This document shows positions 1 to 5,176 of a stretch of DNA of 5,176 nucleotides, piece after piece; position 1 is the first letter of the stretch, and every line of letters begins with the position of its first letter. The notes under the pieces were generated by a model. The model did no database searches. It was not told the DNA's origin and saw only the letters and a program-made list of their open reading frames with translations. The translations under genes were made by a program, and so were the position numbers. The stretch lies in NCBI GenBank assembly GCA_028711905.1, contig JAQTRI010000285.1:1-5176 (forward strand), read 5' to 3'. The DNA is from Candidatus Wallbacteria bacterium. GTDB lineage: Bacteria; Muiribacteriota; JAQTZZ01.

Positions 1-4
1 CATC

Positions 5-526
5 ATGCCGCACAAGGAAATGCCTGGATGCAATACGGATTGCCCTGGAAACTGCCCCTGGGATGACCTGATGAACCTGATTAAAAATAACGGCCAGACT
101 CCAGATCCGGTTCCAACCCCGGACCCGATCCCCGGGGAAGGCAATCCCGGTATTGTCAACTCCTCTGACGGTGCCAATGTCAGAAAAGGCCCTGACACGA
201 GTTATTCCATCATCGTCAATCTGCCGCACGGCTCAGAAGTCAAAGTCACAGGGGAAAAAGACGGCTGGTTCACAGTAATCATCCCTGACGGCCAGAGCGG
301 TTACATTTACAAAAACCTGATCGTCACCGGAACAGATCTGAAAACTGGTACTACCAGCGGGACGGTCAATGTCCGCAAAGGCCCGGGAACGGATTTTTCT
401 ATCCTTGCAACACTTGCTTCAGGTGCTCAAGTCAGGATTTTCTCCCAGAGCGGCGACTGGTATGAAGTCAAACTTACTGACGGACAGGTCGGTTTCATTT
501 ACAAAAATTTACTTGCTGTAAACTGA
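5..526 (+). CDS. Protein with two bacterial SH3 (SH3b) domains, probably 5'-truncated
   Basis: The protein has three parts. Residues 1-30 are a short segment with three cysteines spaced CxxxCxxxC (C9, C13, C17). Residues 31-48 are a Pro/Asp-rich linker. Two SH3b domains follow at about 49-107 and 115-172. Each domain shows the family's N-V-R-K-G-P start (58-63 and 122-127), a tryptophan near the middle (W88, W152) and the closing G-(Y/F)-I-Y-K-N-L signature (99-105, 163-169). SH3b domains usually bind peptidoglycan or peptides and sit in envelope or secreted proteins, often after a catalytic domain. No catalytic domain or signal peptide is visible here. Only four bases precede the first ATG and the reading frame is open through them, so the real start may lie upstream and this may be the C-terminal end of a larger envelope protein. 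The gene ends in its own terminator and appears unrelated to the operon that follows. The SH3b assignment is firm; the role is unknown. Confidence 0.85.
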   Translation: MPHKEMPGCNTDCPGNCPWDDLMNLIKNNGQTPDPVPTPDPIPGEGNPGIVNSSDGANVRKGPDTSYSIIVNLPHGSEVKVTGEKDGWFTVIIPDGQSGYIYKNLIVTGTDLKTGTTSGTVNVRKGPGTDFSILATLASGAQVRIFSQSGDWYEVKLTDGQVGFIYKNLLAVN

Positions 527-549
527 ATCTCGCTATTCCCCGGATATCC

Positions 550-583
550 GCACCGCTGATTTTCAGCGGTGCTTTTCTTTTTT
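550..583 (+). terminator. Rho-independent terminator of the SH3b gene
   Basis: A perfect 10-bp stem (GCACCGCTGA at 550-559 pairing with TCAGCGGTGC at 563-572) closes a TTT loop. It is followed directly by a T-rich tract (573-583, ten T in eleven bases). It begins 24 nt after the SH3b stop codon and insulates that gene from the amino-sugar operon. Confidence 0.93.
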
Positions 584-601
584 CTGGTTTCAAAGGCAGT
601 T

Positions 602-634
602 TGGACAGATTGCGAAAATTAGTGATAATATAAT
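602..634 (+). promoter_or_regulatory. Candidate sigma-70 type promoter for the amino-sugar operon
   Basis: TGGACA (602-607, five of six matches to TTGACA) lies 16 bp before GATAAT (624-629, five of six matches to TATAAT). A perfect TATAAT overlaps at 629-634 but is 21 bp from that -35 box. Transcription would start at about 636-641, leaving a leader of roughly 40-45 nt before the ATG at 681. It is the only good promoter candidate between the upstream terminator and the first operon gene. It is predicted from consensus only. Confidence 0.55.
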
Positions 635-644
635 TCTGTCTTAC

Positions 645-656
645 TCCGAAATCGGA
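645..656. promoter_or_regulatory. Small palindrome near the predicted transcription start, possible operator
   Basis: TCCGA (645-649) and TCGGA (652-656) form an inverted repeat with a 2-bp centre, a few bases downstream of the predicted start point and 24 nt before the first ATG. This is where a repressor of a catabolic operon could bind. No regulator gene is in the window, and the site does not match a named NagC, NagR or NagQ consensus that I can state with confidence. The arms are short enough to arise by chance. Confidence 0.3.
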
Positions 657-680
657 AATTCAAAGTGAGGAATCCCTGAA

Positions 681-1871
681 ATGGCGGAAATCAAAAAACA
701 AAGGCTGGTATCCTTAGATGTCTTTCGAGGTTTGTGCATACTGGGAATGGTGATTGTCAACAATCCCGGCAGCTGGGGCGCAATTTACAAGCCCCTCGGC
801 CATGCCGACTGGCACGGGTGCACACCCACAGATCTTGTTTTCCCCTTCTTTCTCTTTATTGTCGGTGTAGCCATTAAAATATCGCTGGACGGCCGACTGA
901 TGAAGGACATCCCCCATTGTGAAATCATGAAGGATGTAATCCGCAGGTCTGCTATCATGTTTTTGCTGGGATTGATACTTGCAGCCACAGGTCCACTTTT
1001 TTCTGCACTTTTCAAAGCCAGCGCCTCAGAACTGAAAGTTCTGCTCAAACTCCGCATTCCCGGTGTTCTACAGCGCATTGCAGTGTGTTATTTCATTTCT
1101 TCCTGGACATACCTCAAGTTTTCCCGAAAAGAGAATAATAAGGTTGTTGTTGAATGGAAGGGCCTGCTTGGTCTTTCTGCAGCCCTGGCTTTCGGGTATT
1201 ACCTGGTGATGCGCTGGAGTTCAGTCCCAGGTTTCGGAATGGGTAATTTCGAAGCCAAGGACGGCAATATCGGCGCCTGGCTGGACCGCAAAATCCTTGG
1301 CTCACATGTCTGGTCTTCAGCTAAAACATGGGACCCTGAAGGTATATTAAGCACTATACCAGCCATAGCAACAACCATATCCGGCATTCTCTGCGGACTT
1401 CTTCTGAAATCCGGGGAAAACCGGGAAAAGATGCTGATGAATATGTTTGTTTACGGCAATCTGCTGGCTTTAGCCGGTTATTTTTTTTCCGGGTTCTTCC
1501 CTATTAACAAAAGCATCTGGTCAACCTCCTATGTGCTCCTGACCAGCGGTCTGGCATTCAACTTTCTGGCTGTCTGTTACTGGTACACTGATTACATGGG
1601 TTTCACATTCGGCACACAACCATTGGTCTGGATGGGTATGAACGCTATCACCATCTTTTTCGGTTCTGGAGTCCTGGCCCGATTGCTGGGATTCTGGCAT
1701 GTCACAAGCGGCAACGGACAGAAACTGGCGATAAAAACCTGGTTTTATCAGAGCCTGGTGCCGGTCATGGGAAAATACAACGCATCATTGACATTCGCCC
1801 TTCTTTTTACAGGCTTCTGGGTGTTTATTTCCTGGGTTCTGTATCGCAAGAAGATCTTTTTGAAGATCTGA
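681..1871 (+). CDS. NagX/HGSNAT-like polytopic membrane acyltransferase (DUF5009-type)
   Basis: This 396-residue protein is mostly hydrophobic, with about ten membrane segments. Its N-terminus carries the family hallmark R-L-x-S-L-D-V-F-R-G (8-17), followed by N-N-P-G-S-W (27-32), P-L-x-H-A-D-W-H-G (38-46) and D-L-V-F-P-F-F-L-F (51-59). Further conserved stretches are D-P-E-G-I-L-S-T-I-P-A-I (218-229) and I-N-K-S-I-W-S-T-S-Y-V-L-L (275-287). H41 aligns with the active-site histidine of human heparan-alpha-glucosaminide N-acetyltransferase (HGSNAT), which moves acetyl from cytosolic acetyl-CoA to glucosamine across the membrane. Bacterial homologues named NagX occur in GlcNAc-utilisation regulons, where their biochemical role is not settled. 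A GAGG ribosome site (667-670) sits 10 nt before the ATG. As first gene of a nagB operon it probably acts on extracytoplasmic glucosamine or GlcNAc. Family assignment is strong; the exact reaction is inference. Confidence 0.88.
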   Translation: MAEIKKQRLVSLDVFRGLCILGMVIVNNPGSWGAIYKPLGHADWHGCTPTDLVFPFFLFIVGVAIKISLDGRLMKDIPHCEIMKDVIRRSAIMFLLGLILAATGPLFSALFKASASELKVLLKLRIPGVLQRIAVCYFISSWTYLKFSRKENNKVVVEWKGLLGLSAALAFGYYLVMRWSSVPGFGMGNFEAKDGNIGAWLDRKILGSHVWSSAKTWDPEGILSTIPAIATTISGILCGLLLKSGENREKMLMNMFVYGNLLALAGYFFSGFFPINKSIWSTSYVLLTSGLAFNFLAVCYWYTDYMGFTFGTQPLVWMGMNAITIFFGSGVLARLLGFWHVTSGNGQKLAIKTWFYQSLVPVMGKYNASLTFALLFTGFWVFISWVLYRKKIFLKI

Positions 1872-1885
1872 TTTACATTCACAGC

Positions 1886-1890
1886 AAGGA
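1886..1890 (+). promoter_or_regulatory. Ribosome binding site that sets the ROK gene start
   Basis: AAGGA at 1886-1890 lies 8 nt before the ATG at 1899, an ideal spacing. The upstream in-frame ATG at 1890 shares its A with the end of this site and so cannot use it. A later in-frame ATG at 1932 has no recognisable ribosome site. The start at 1899 is therefore preferred. Confidence 0.75.
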
Positions 1891-1898
1891 TGGTAACC

Positions 1899-3305
1899 AT
1901 GACCAATATTTGCAGATGTGTGCAGCAAAAAATGAAGTTCCCCCCTGTGTTGGACAGGAATTTCATCCCGGCTGTCCTCTGGCGCAGAGAATTCGATGAA
2001 AGAGCCGCTTCCTCAGACAAGAAAGAGCAGGTTCTCTTAGCCCTCACCAGGTCTGACGGCACAGTATACAGGCATGACACCAGCGTTCCGCCCCATATTG
2101 GAAGTCAGGCTCATGACAACATCCGCCACATTGAACGCCTGATCAAGTTTCTGCTCTGGCAGAAAGGCGGAGACCGCGTCCTGATCTCAGGACCTGAACA
2201 GCTGGTATCCAGCCTTTCTTCCCTGTATGCTCCTTGCGGCAGGCAGGAATTCGATTCCTCATTCATTGGAAAGAAAATATTCGGTAAACCGCTGGAAATC
2301 GTCCGCGTTCAAGCCTCGGATATGCCTGCAGCAAGGGATATCTCAGCTCCTCTTGGCCGCCATCTCGATGGCTGCCGCATCGGGTTCGACCTCGGCGGCA
2401 GTGACCGCAAATGCGCATCCCTGATAGATGGTGAGGTGATCTTTTCCGAAGAGATCAAGTGGAGCCCTTACTTTGAAAAAGACCCGAATTATCACATAAA
2501 AGGCATCCAGCACAGCATTGATCTGGCTGCCTCGAAACTTCCCCGTGTGGACGCCATCGGGGGCAGTGCCGCAGGCATCTATATTGACAACGAAGTGCGC
2601 GGCGGCTCCCTTTATCGCGGACTTTCCGAGCAGGATTTCGACAAGCACATCCGCAGATTCTTCATTGCGCTCGGCGAAAAATGGGGTGTTCCCCTGGAAA
2701 TTGTCAATGACGGAGAAGTGGCCGCACTGGCAGGCGCGATGTCTCTCAATGACAACGCGGTCCTGGGAATCTCCTTCGGCACCAGCTTAGCCTCAGGTTT
2801 TGTAACTCCCGCGGGGAATATCACATCCTGGCTGAACGAACTGGCATTCGTACCGGTTGATTACCGGTCTGACGCACCTGTTGATGAATGGTCCGGTGAC
2901 CGCGGCTGTGGAGTGCAGTACTTCTCACAGCAGGCAGTAGCCCGCCTGTCTCCCATTGCAGGATTTGATTTCCCTGCCGATCTTCCCTATCCCGAACTGC
3001 TGGTGGCTGTTCAGGAGGCTATGAAAAAGGGGGACCCGCGAGCAGAAGCCATTTTTCGAACCATCGGAAGCTACTTTGGATATACTCTGGCTCTTTTGAG
3101 CGAATTTTACGATTACCGCAATCTGCTGATCATGGGACGGGTCACCAGTGAACAGGGGGGAGAAATCATCAATGATCAGGCCGGCGAAGTGTTGAAACAG
3201 GAATTCCCTGAACTTTCGTACATCCGCCTGTGCACTCCAGATGAAAAAAACAAACGCCACGGGCAGGCTATCGCAGCAGCCAGCCTTCCAGGGAGGGCCA
3301 GATGA
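1899..3305 (+). CDS. Divergent ROK-family sugar kinase-like protein with N-terminal extension
   Basis: The product is 468 residues, longer than the usual 290-320 (kinases) or about 400 (repressors) of ROK proteins, because about 158 residues precede the ROK fold. That extension shows no helix-turn-helix, so a NagC-type repressor is unlikely. The ATPase core is recognisable: phosphate-1 loop F-D-L-G-G-S-D-R-K (163-171), G-G-S-A-A-G-I (221-227), catalytic-type N-D (270-271) in V-N-D-G-E-V-A-A-L-A-G, and phosphate-2-like G-I-S-F-G-T-S (290-296). The E-x-G-H motif reads E-L-A-F (314-317), losing the sugar- and zinc-binding histidine. The CxCGxxGCxE zinc motif is reduced to S-G-D-R-G-C (332-337), keeping one cysteine. 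From memory, similar long ROK proteins with these substitutions occur in several phyla, so this looks like a subfamily trait and not decay. It starts 27 nt after the NagX-like gene and its TGA overlaps the next ATG. Best guess: kinase for GlcNAc, glucosamine or a related sugar; activity unproven. Confidence 0.85.
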   Translation: MTNICRCVQQKMKFPPVLDRNFIPAVLWRREFDERAASSDKKEQVLLALTRSDGTVYRHDTSVPPHIGSQAHDNIRHIERLIKFLLWQKGGDRVLISGPEQLVSSLSSLYAPCGRQEFDSSFIGKKIFGKPLEIVRVQASDMPAARDISAPLGRHLDGCRIGFDLGGSDRKCASLIDGEVIFSEEIKWSPYFEKDPNYHIKGIQHSIDLAASKLPRVDAIGGSAAGIYIDNEVRGGSLYRGLSEQDFDKHIRRFFIALGEKWGVPLEIVNDGEVAALAGAMSLNDNAVLGISFGTSLASGFVTPAGNITSWLNELAFVPVDYRSDAPVDEWSGDRGCGVQYFSQQAVARLSPIAGFDFPADLPYPELLVAVQEAMKKGDPRAEAIFRTIGSYFGYTLALLSEFYDYRNLLIMGRVTSEQGGEIINDQAGEVLKQEFPELSYIRLCTPDEKNKRHGQAIAAASLPGRAR

Positions 3306-4147
3306 AGCTCGGAGCGAAAGCCGATGTTTTCATTCCGGACGGGTCGACTGTTGAATCCGCCCTGAGTCGCACTACCCATCTCTGCATCTGCGCCCACCAG
3401 GATGACATGGAGATTTTTGCGTTTCACGGCATAGCTGAATGCTTCAACAGCACTGACCGCTGGTTTACCGGAGTAGTGGTCACCGATGGCGCAGGAAGCG
3501 CCAGGAACGGCGGTTATGCCGATTATACTGATGAAATGATGCAGCAGATCCGCATGCGTGAGCAGCGCAAAGCGGCTGCCATCGGCGAGTATTCAGCCTT
3601 GATCCAGCTCGGGCATCCCAGTTCCACGGTAAAAAACAATTCTTCAGCCTCTGTCAAAAGTGACCTGATTTCCATACTGCAGGCTTGCAGACCGCAGATA
3701 CTTTACCTGCACAATCCTGCGGATAAGCATGATACCCATGTGGCAGTTCTTTCACGCTGCATCGAAGCAGTCAGATCACTCCCACAAGCATCCCGACCGG
3801 CCTCTGTATATGGCTGCGAAGTCTGGCGGGGGCTGGACTGGCTCTGCGATAAAGACAAGTCAGTTCTCCCGCTTTCCGGGCTGGAAAATCTTGCTGCTGC
3901 CTTGATCGGTGTCTTTGATTCACAAATCAGCGGAGGCAAAAGATACGACTTGGCCACTGCCGGGCGCAGGCTGTCCAATGCCACTTATCTGGAATCACAC
4001 GCCACTGACAGCATAACCGCTGCCACCTATACTCTTGATCTCACACCCCTTGTAAAGGATGACCACATGACACTGGAGGATTTCACACTCGGTTTCATTG
4101 AACGCTTCAAGGCTGATGTAACCGAACGCATCCTTCGATTCAATTGA
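3302..4147 (+). CDS. PIG-L/LmbE family zinc-dependent N-deacetylase
   Basis: This 281-residue soluble protein carries the PIG-L signature A-H-Q-D-D-M-E (31-37) and the second metal motif H-N-P-A-D-K-H-D-T-H (137-146). By analogy with MshB, H32, D35 and H146 bind zinc, D34 is the general base and H143 assists catalysis. A T-D-G segment (61-63) and the R-x-R-E-x-R-K-A-A-A helix (84-93) also fit the family. PIG-L enzymes remove acetyl from N-acetylglucosaminyl groups, for example in GlcNAc-inositol, bacillithiol precursors, and diacetylchitobiose in archaeal Dac. The gene starts in an ATGA overlap with the ROK stop, behind a GGGAGG site (3291-3296), and ends 8 nt before nagB, so translation is probably coupled. 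With no NagA here, it is the natural candidate to make the substrate for NagB by deacetylating GlcNAc, GlcNAc-6-P or a short oligosaccharide. No signal peptide is seen, so it should be cytoplasmic. The family is certain; the substrate is inferred. Confidence 0.92.
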   Translation: MKLGAKADVFIPDGSTVESALSRTTHLCICAHQDDMEIFAFHGIAECFNSTDRWFTGVVVTDGAGSARNGGYADYTDEMMQQIRMREQRKAAAIGEYSALIQLGHPSSTVKNNSSASVKSDLISILQACRPQILYLHNPADKHDTHVAVLSRCIEAVRSLPQASRPASVYGCEVWRGLDWLCDKDKSVLPLSGLENLAAALIGVFDSQISGGKRYDLATAGRRLSNATYLESHATDSITAATYTLDLTPLVKDDHMTLEDFTLGFIERFKADVTERILRFN

Positions 4148-4155
4148 GGTGAAAC

Positions 4156-4953
4156 ATGGAAATCATTATTCTGGAAACATCGGCGCAGGTAGCTGAACGC
4201 GGCGCACAGATCGTGTGCGAACTGGTGCGGAAGCAACCTGACTCTGTCCTCGGACTGGCTACCGGCAGCACGCCAATGGCGCTTTATGAACGATTGATCG
4301 AGAAACACAAAACAAACGGAGTTTCCTTCAGTTCAGTCACAACATTCAATCTCGATGAATATGTGGGGCTTGATCCGCAGCATCCACAAAGTTATCGCTA
4401 TTTCATGAACAAAAATCTGTTTGAACATATAGACATCAAGCCACAAAACACGCACATTCCTCCTGGCAACTTAGACAACCCGCTGGCAGCCGGACCCCAG
4501 TATGAAGATCAGATCCGCCAGGCTGGGGGTATAGACCTGCAAATACTTGGAATCGGGGCCAACGGTCATATTGGATTCAACGAACCGACCTCAAGCCTGG
4601 GATCGCGCACCAGAATCAAAACCCTGACAAAAAAAACCATTGACGACAACAGCCGTTTCTTTGCCCAGGACGAATTTCAACCATACTTAGCCGTTACTAT
4701 GGGCATAGCCACAATCATGGAATCAAAGCGCATCATTCTGCTGGCCACAGGGTGGAAAAAAGCCGAGGCAGTCGCGGAAACTGTGGAAGGTCCTGTCTGC
4801 GCCTTATGTCCTGCCTCAGCCCTGCAATGGCATCCATGCACCAGCATGATTCTGGACACCGCTGCAGCGTCCCTGCTCAAGCATACAGCTTATTATAAGT
4901 TCGTGCTCAACGAACAGGACCGCCTTGTGGAACGATTCGGCGACCCGCGTTAA
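4156..4953 (+). CDS. nagB: Glucosamine-6-phosphate deaminase NagB
   Basis: NagB converts glucosamine-6-phosphate to fructose-6-phosphate and ammonia, the last step of cytoplasmic GlcNAc catabolism. The 265-residue length matches the 266 of E. coli NagB. Visible motifs are L-A-T-G-S-T-P (34-40), F-N-L-D-E-Y-V-G-L (64-72) with D67 matching catalytic D72, and G-I-G-A-N-G-H-I-G-F-N-E-P (132-144) with H138 and E143 matching H143 and E148. R167 and K202 match active-site R172 and K208. E. coli D141 is replaced by N136, as in many Bacillus-type enzymes. S146, R153 and K155 match S151, R158 and K160 of the E. coli allosteric GlcNAc-6-P site. A strong GAGGTGA ribosome site (4146-4152) overlaps the preceding stop codon and lies just before the ATG. 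The last 18 codons fall inside the first copy of the terminal repeat; the reading frame is intact. Confidence 0.97.
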   Translation: MEIIILETSAQVAERGAQIVCELVRKQPDSVLGLATGSTPMALYERLIEKHKTNGVSFSSVTTFNLDEYVGLDPQHPQSYRYFMNKNLFEHIDIKPQNTHIPPGNLDNPLAAGPQYEDQIRQAGGIDLQILGIGANGHIGFNEPTSSLGSRTRIKTLTKKTIDDNSRFFAQDEFQPYLAVTMGIATIMESKRIILLATGWKKAEAVAETVEGPVCALCPASALQWHPCTSMILDTAAASLLKHTAYYKFVLNEQDRLVERFGDPR

Positions 4954-5011
4954 TCATACCCTCCGCTGCGCCTGAAAACTCCTGTCCCGAGTTTGATCAT
5001 AGCTTCGGGTA

Positions 5012-5049
5012 CAGTCAACCGTAGTTCACTTCGTTCACACGGTTGACTG
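5012..5049. repeat. Inverted repeat (11-bp arms) inside the tandem unit
   Basis: CAGTCAACCGT (5012-5022) pairs perfectly with ACGGTTGACTG (5039-5049), with a 16-nt loop that contains GTTCAC twice (5024-5029 and 5033-5038). The transcript could fold into a stable stem after nagB, but no T-run follows the right arm, so it is not a typical intrinsic terminator. It could protect the operon mRNA 3' end or be part of a small mobile palindromic repeat. The left arm recurs at the very end of the window. Confidence 0.8.
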
Positions 5050-5105
5050 AGTTCGTGCTCAACGAACAGGACCGCCTTGTGGAACGATTCGGCGACCCGC
5101 GTTAA
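5050..5105 (+). pseudogene. Duplicated 3' fragment of nagB
   Basis: This is an exact copy of the final 56 bases of nagB (4898-4953), encoding its last 17 residues (F-V-L-N-E-Q to F-G-D-P-R) and the TAA. Upstream in the same frame it reads through the inverted repeat to a TAG at 5022-5024, and it has no ATG or ribosome site. It is therefore a non-functional remnant created by the tandem repeat. The 152-bp period is not a multiple of three. Confidence 0.85.
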
Positions 5106-5176
5106 TCATACCCTCCGCTGCGCCTGAAAACTCCTGTCCCGAGTTTGATCATAGCTTCGGGTACAGTCAACCGTAG

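Larger units (their letters stand above)
681..4953 (+). other. Probable four-gene amino-sugar catabolic operon
   Basis: Four co-oriented genes run from a single promoter region with 27 nt, -4 nt (ATGA overlap) and 8 nt at the junctions. No terminator is seen between them. The order is NagX-like membrane protein, ROK protein, PIG-L deacetylase, NagB. Inferred flow: membrane handling or acetylation of the amino sugar, phosphorylation, N-deacetylation, then deamination/isomerisation to fructose-6-phosphate. No transporter, regulator, NagA or glycosidase is included. These may lie elsewhere in the genome or beyond the contig end. Confidence 0.8.
4898..5176. repeat. Tandem direct repeat, 152-bp period, 127-bp perfect second copy cut by window end
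   Basis: Positions 4898-5024 and 5050-5176 are identical over all 127 bases. The full unit is 152 bp, made of the 127-bp block plus 25 bp (5025-5049). The block holds the last 18 codons of nagB with the stop and 71 bp of downstream sequence. The second copy runs to the last base of the window, so further copies may follow. Bases just left of the two copies differ (4897 is A, 5049 is G), which fixes the left border. The exact length of 127 equals a common maximum assembly k-mer, so the repeat may partly reflect a graph loop. Confidence 0.95.

Noticed and set aside
1852..1869. Hairpin AGATCTT/AAGATCT at the end of the NagX-like gene
   Set aside because: The stem is only 7 bp and AT-rich, overlaps the stop codon and has no T-run after it. 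The next gene starts within 30 nt, so it is unlikely to terminate transcription.
1890..1898. In-frame ATG at 1890 as start of the ROK gene
   Set aside because: It overlaps the AAGGA ribosome site and has no site of its own; the ATG at 1899 has ideal spacing.
1899..3305. ROK protein as a NagC-type transcriptional repressor
   Set aside because: The N-terminal region shows no helix-turn-helix pattern, and the gene sits inside the operon in the position expected for a metabolic enzyme.
714..4880. Open frames on the minus strand and in other + frames inside the four operon genes
   Set aside because: They lie within clearly conserved coding sequence, have no family-like motifs and no convincing ribosome sites, so they are shadows of the real genes.
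4986..5009. CCCGA/TCGGG inverted repeat downstream of nagB as a terminator
   Set aside because: The arms are only 5 bp with a 15-nt loop, and GTACAG follows with no T-run.
4898..5176. CRISPR array or IS element at the right end
   Set aside because: The repeat unit is too long and has only one visible short spacer, and no transposase or cas gene is present.

Overview
The window is a 5.2-kb stretch of bacterial DNA, of roughly balanced GC content, with every recognisable gene on the + strand. It looks like the end of a metagenomic contig. The left edge cuts into or lies just upstream of a small gene, and the right edge stops inside a perfect repeat of exactly 127 bp. The organism cannot be named from this sequence. 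The gene set (SH3b-repeat protein, NagX/HGSNAT-like membrane acyltransferase, divergent ROK protein, PIG-L deacetylase, NagB) recalls uncultured groups such as Lentisphaerae, Planctomycetes or Riflebacteria-like bacteria, but that is only an impression.

Layout. Positions 5-526 encode the C-terminal part, or possibly the whole, of a protein with two bacterial SH3 (SH3b) domains. It ends at a textbook intrinsic terminator (550-583). A short intergenic region (584-680) carries a plausible sigma-70 type promoter and a small palindrome next to the predicted transcription start. Four tightly packed genes follow and form one probable operon (681-4953): a NagX-like polytopic membrane protein, a ROK-family sugar-kinase-like protein, a PIG-L/LmbE zinc deacetylase and glucosamine-6-phosphate deaminase NagB. 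The junctions are +27, -4 and +8 nt.

Functional reading. NagB fixes the theme as amino-sugar catabolism, converting glucosamine-6-P to fructose-6-P and ammonia. The ROK protein is the candidate kinase. The PIG-L enzyme is the candidate deacetylase, because no NagA is present in the window. The NagX-like protein may acetylate, or otherwise handle, glucosamine or GlcNAc at the membrane. The operon would therefore form a GlcNAc/chitooligosaccharide or glycan-degradation module in which a PIG-L hydrolase may replace NagA. That substitution is an inference. The ROK protein has lost most of the canonical zinc and sugar-binding signature, so its kinase activity is uncertain.

Right end. The last 18 codons or so of nagB and 71 bp of downstream sequence (127 bp in total, 4898-5024) are repeated perfectly at 5050-5176 with a period of 152 bp. 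The unit contains an 11-bp inverted repeat. It is either a real tandem duplication or a loop in a k=127 de Bruijn assembly graph, and its copy number cannot be read from this window. No convincing intrinsic terminator follows nagB within the window.
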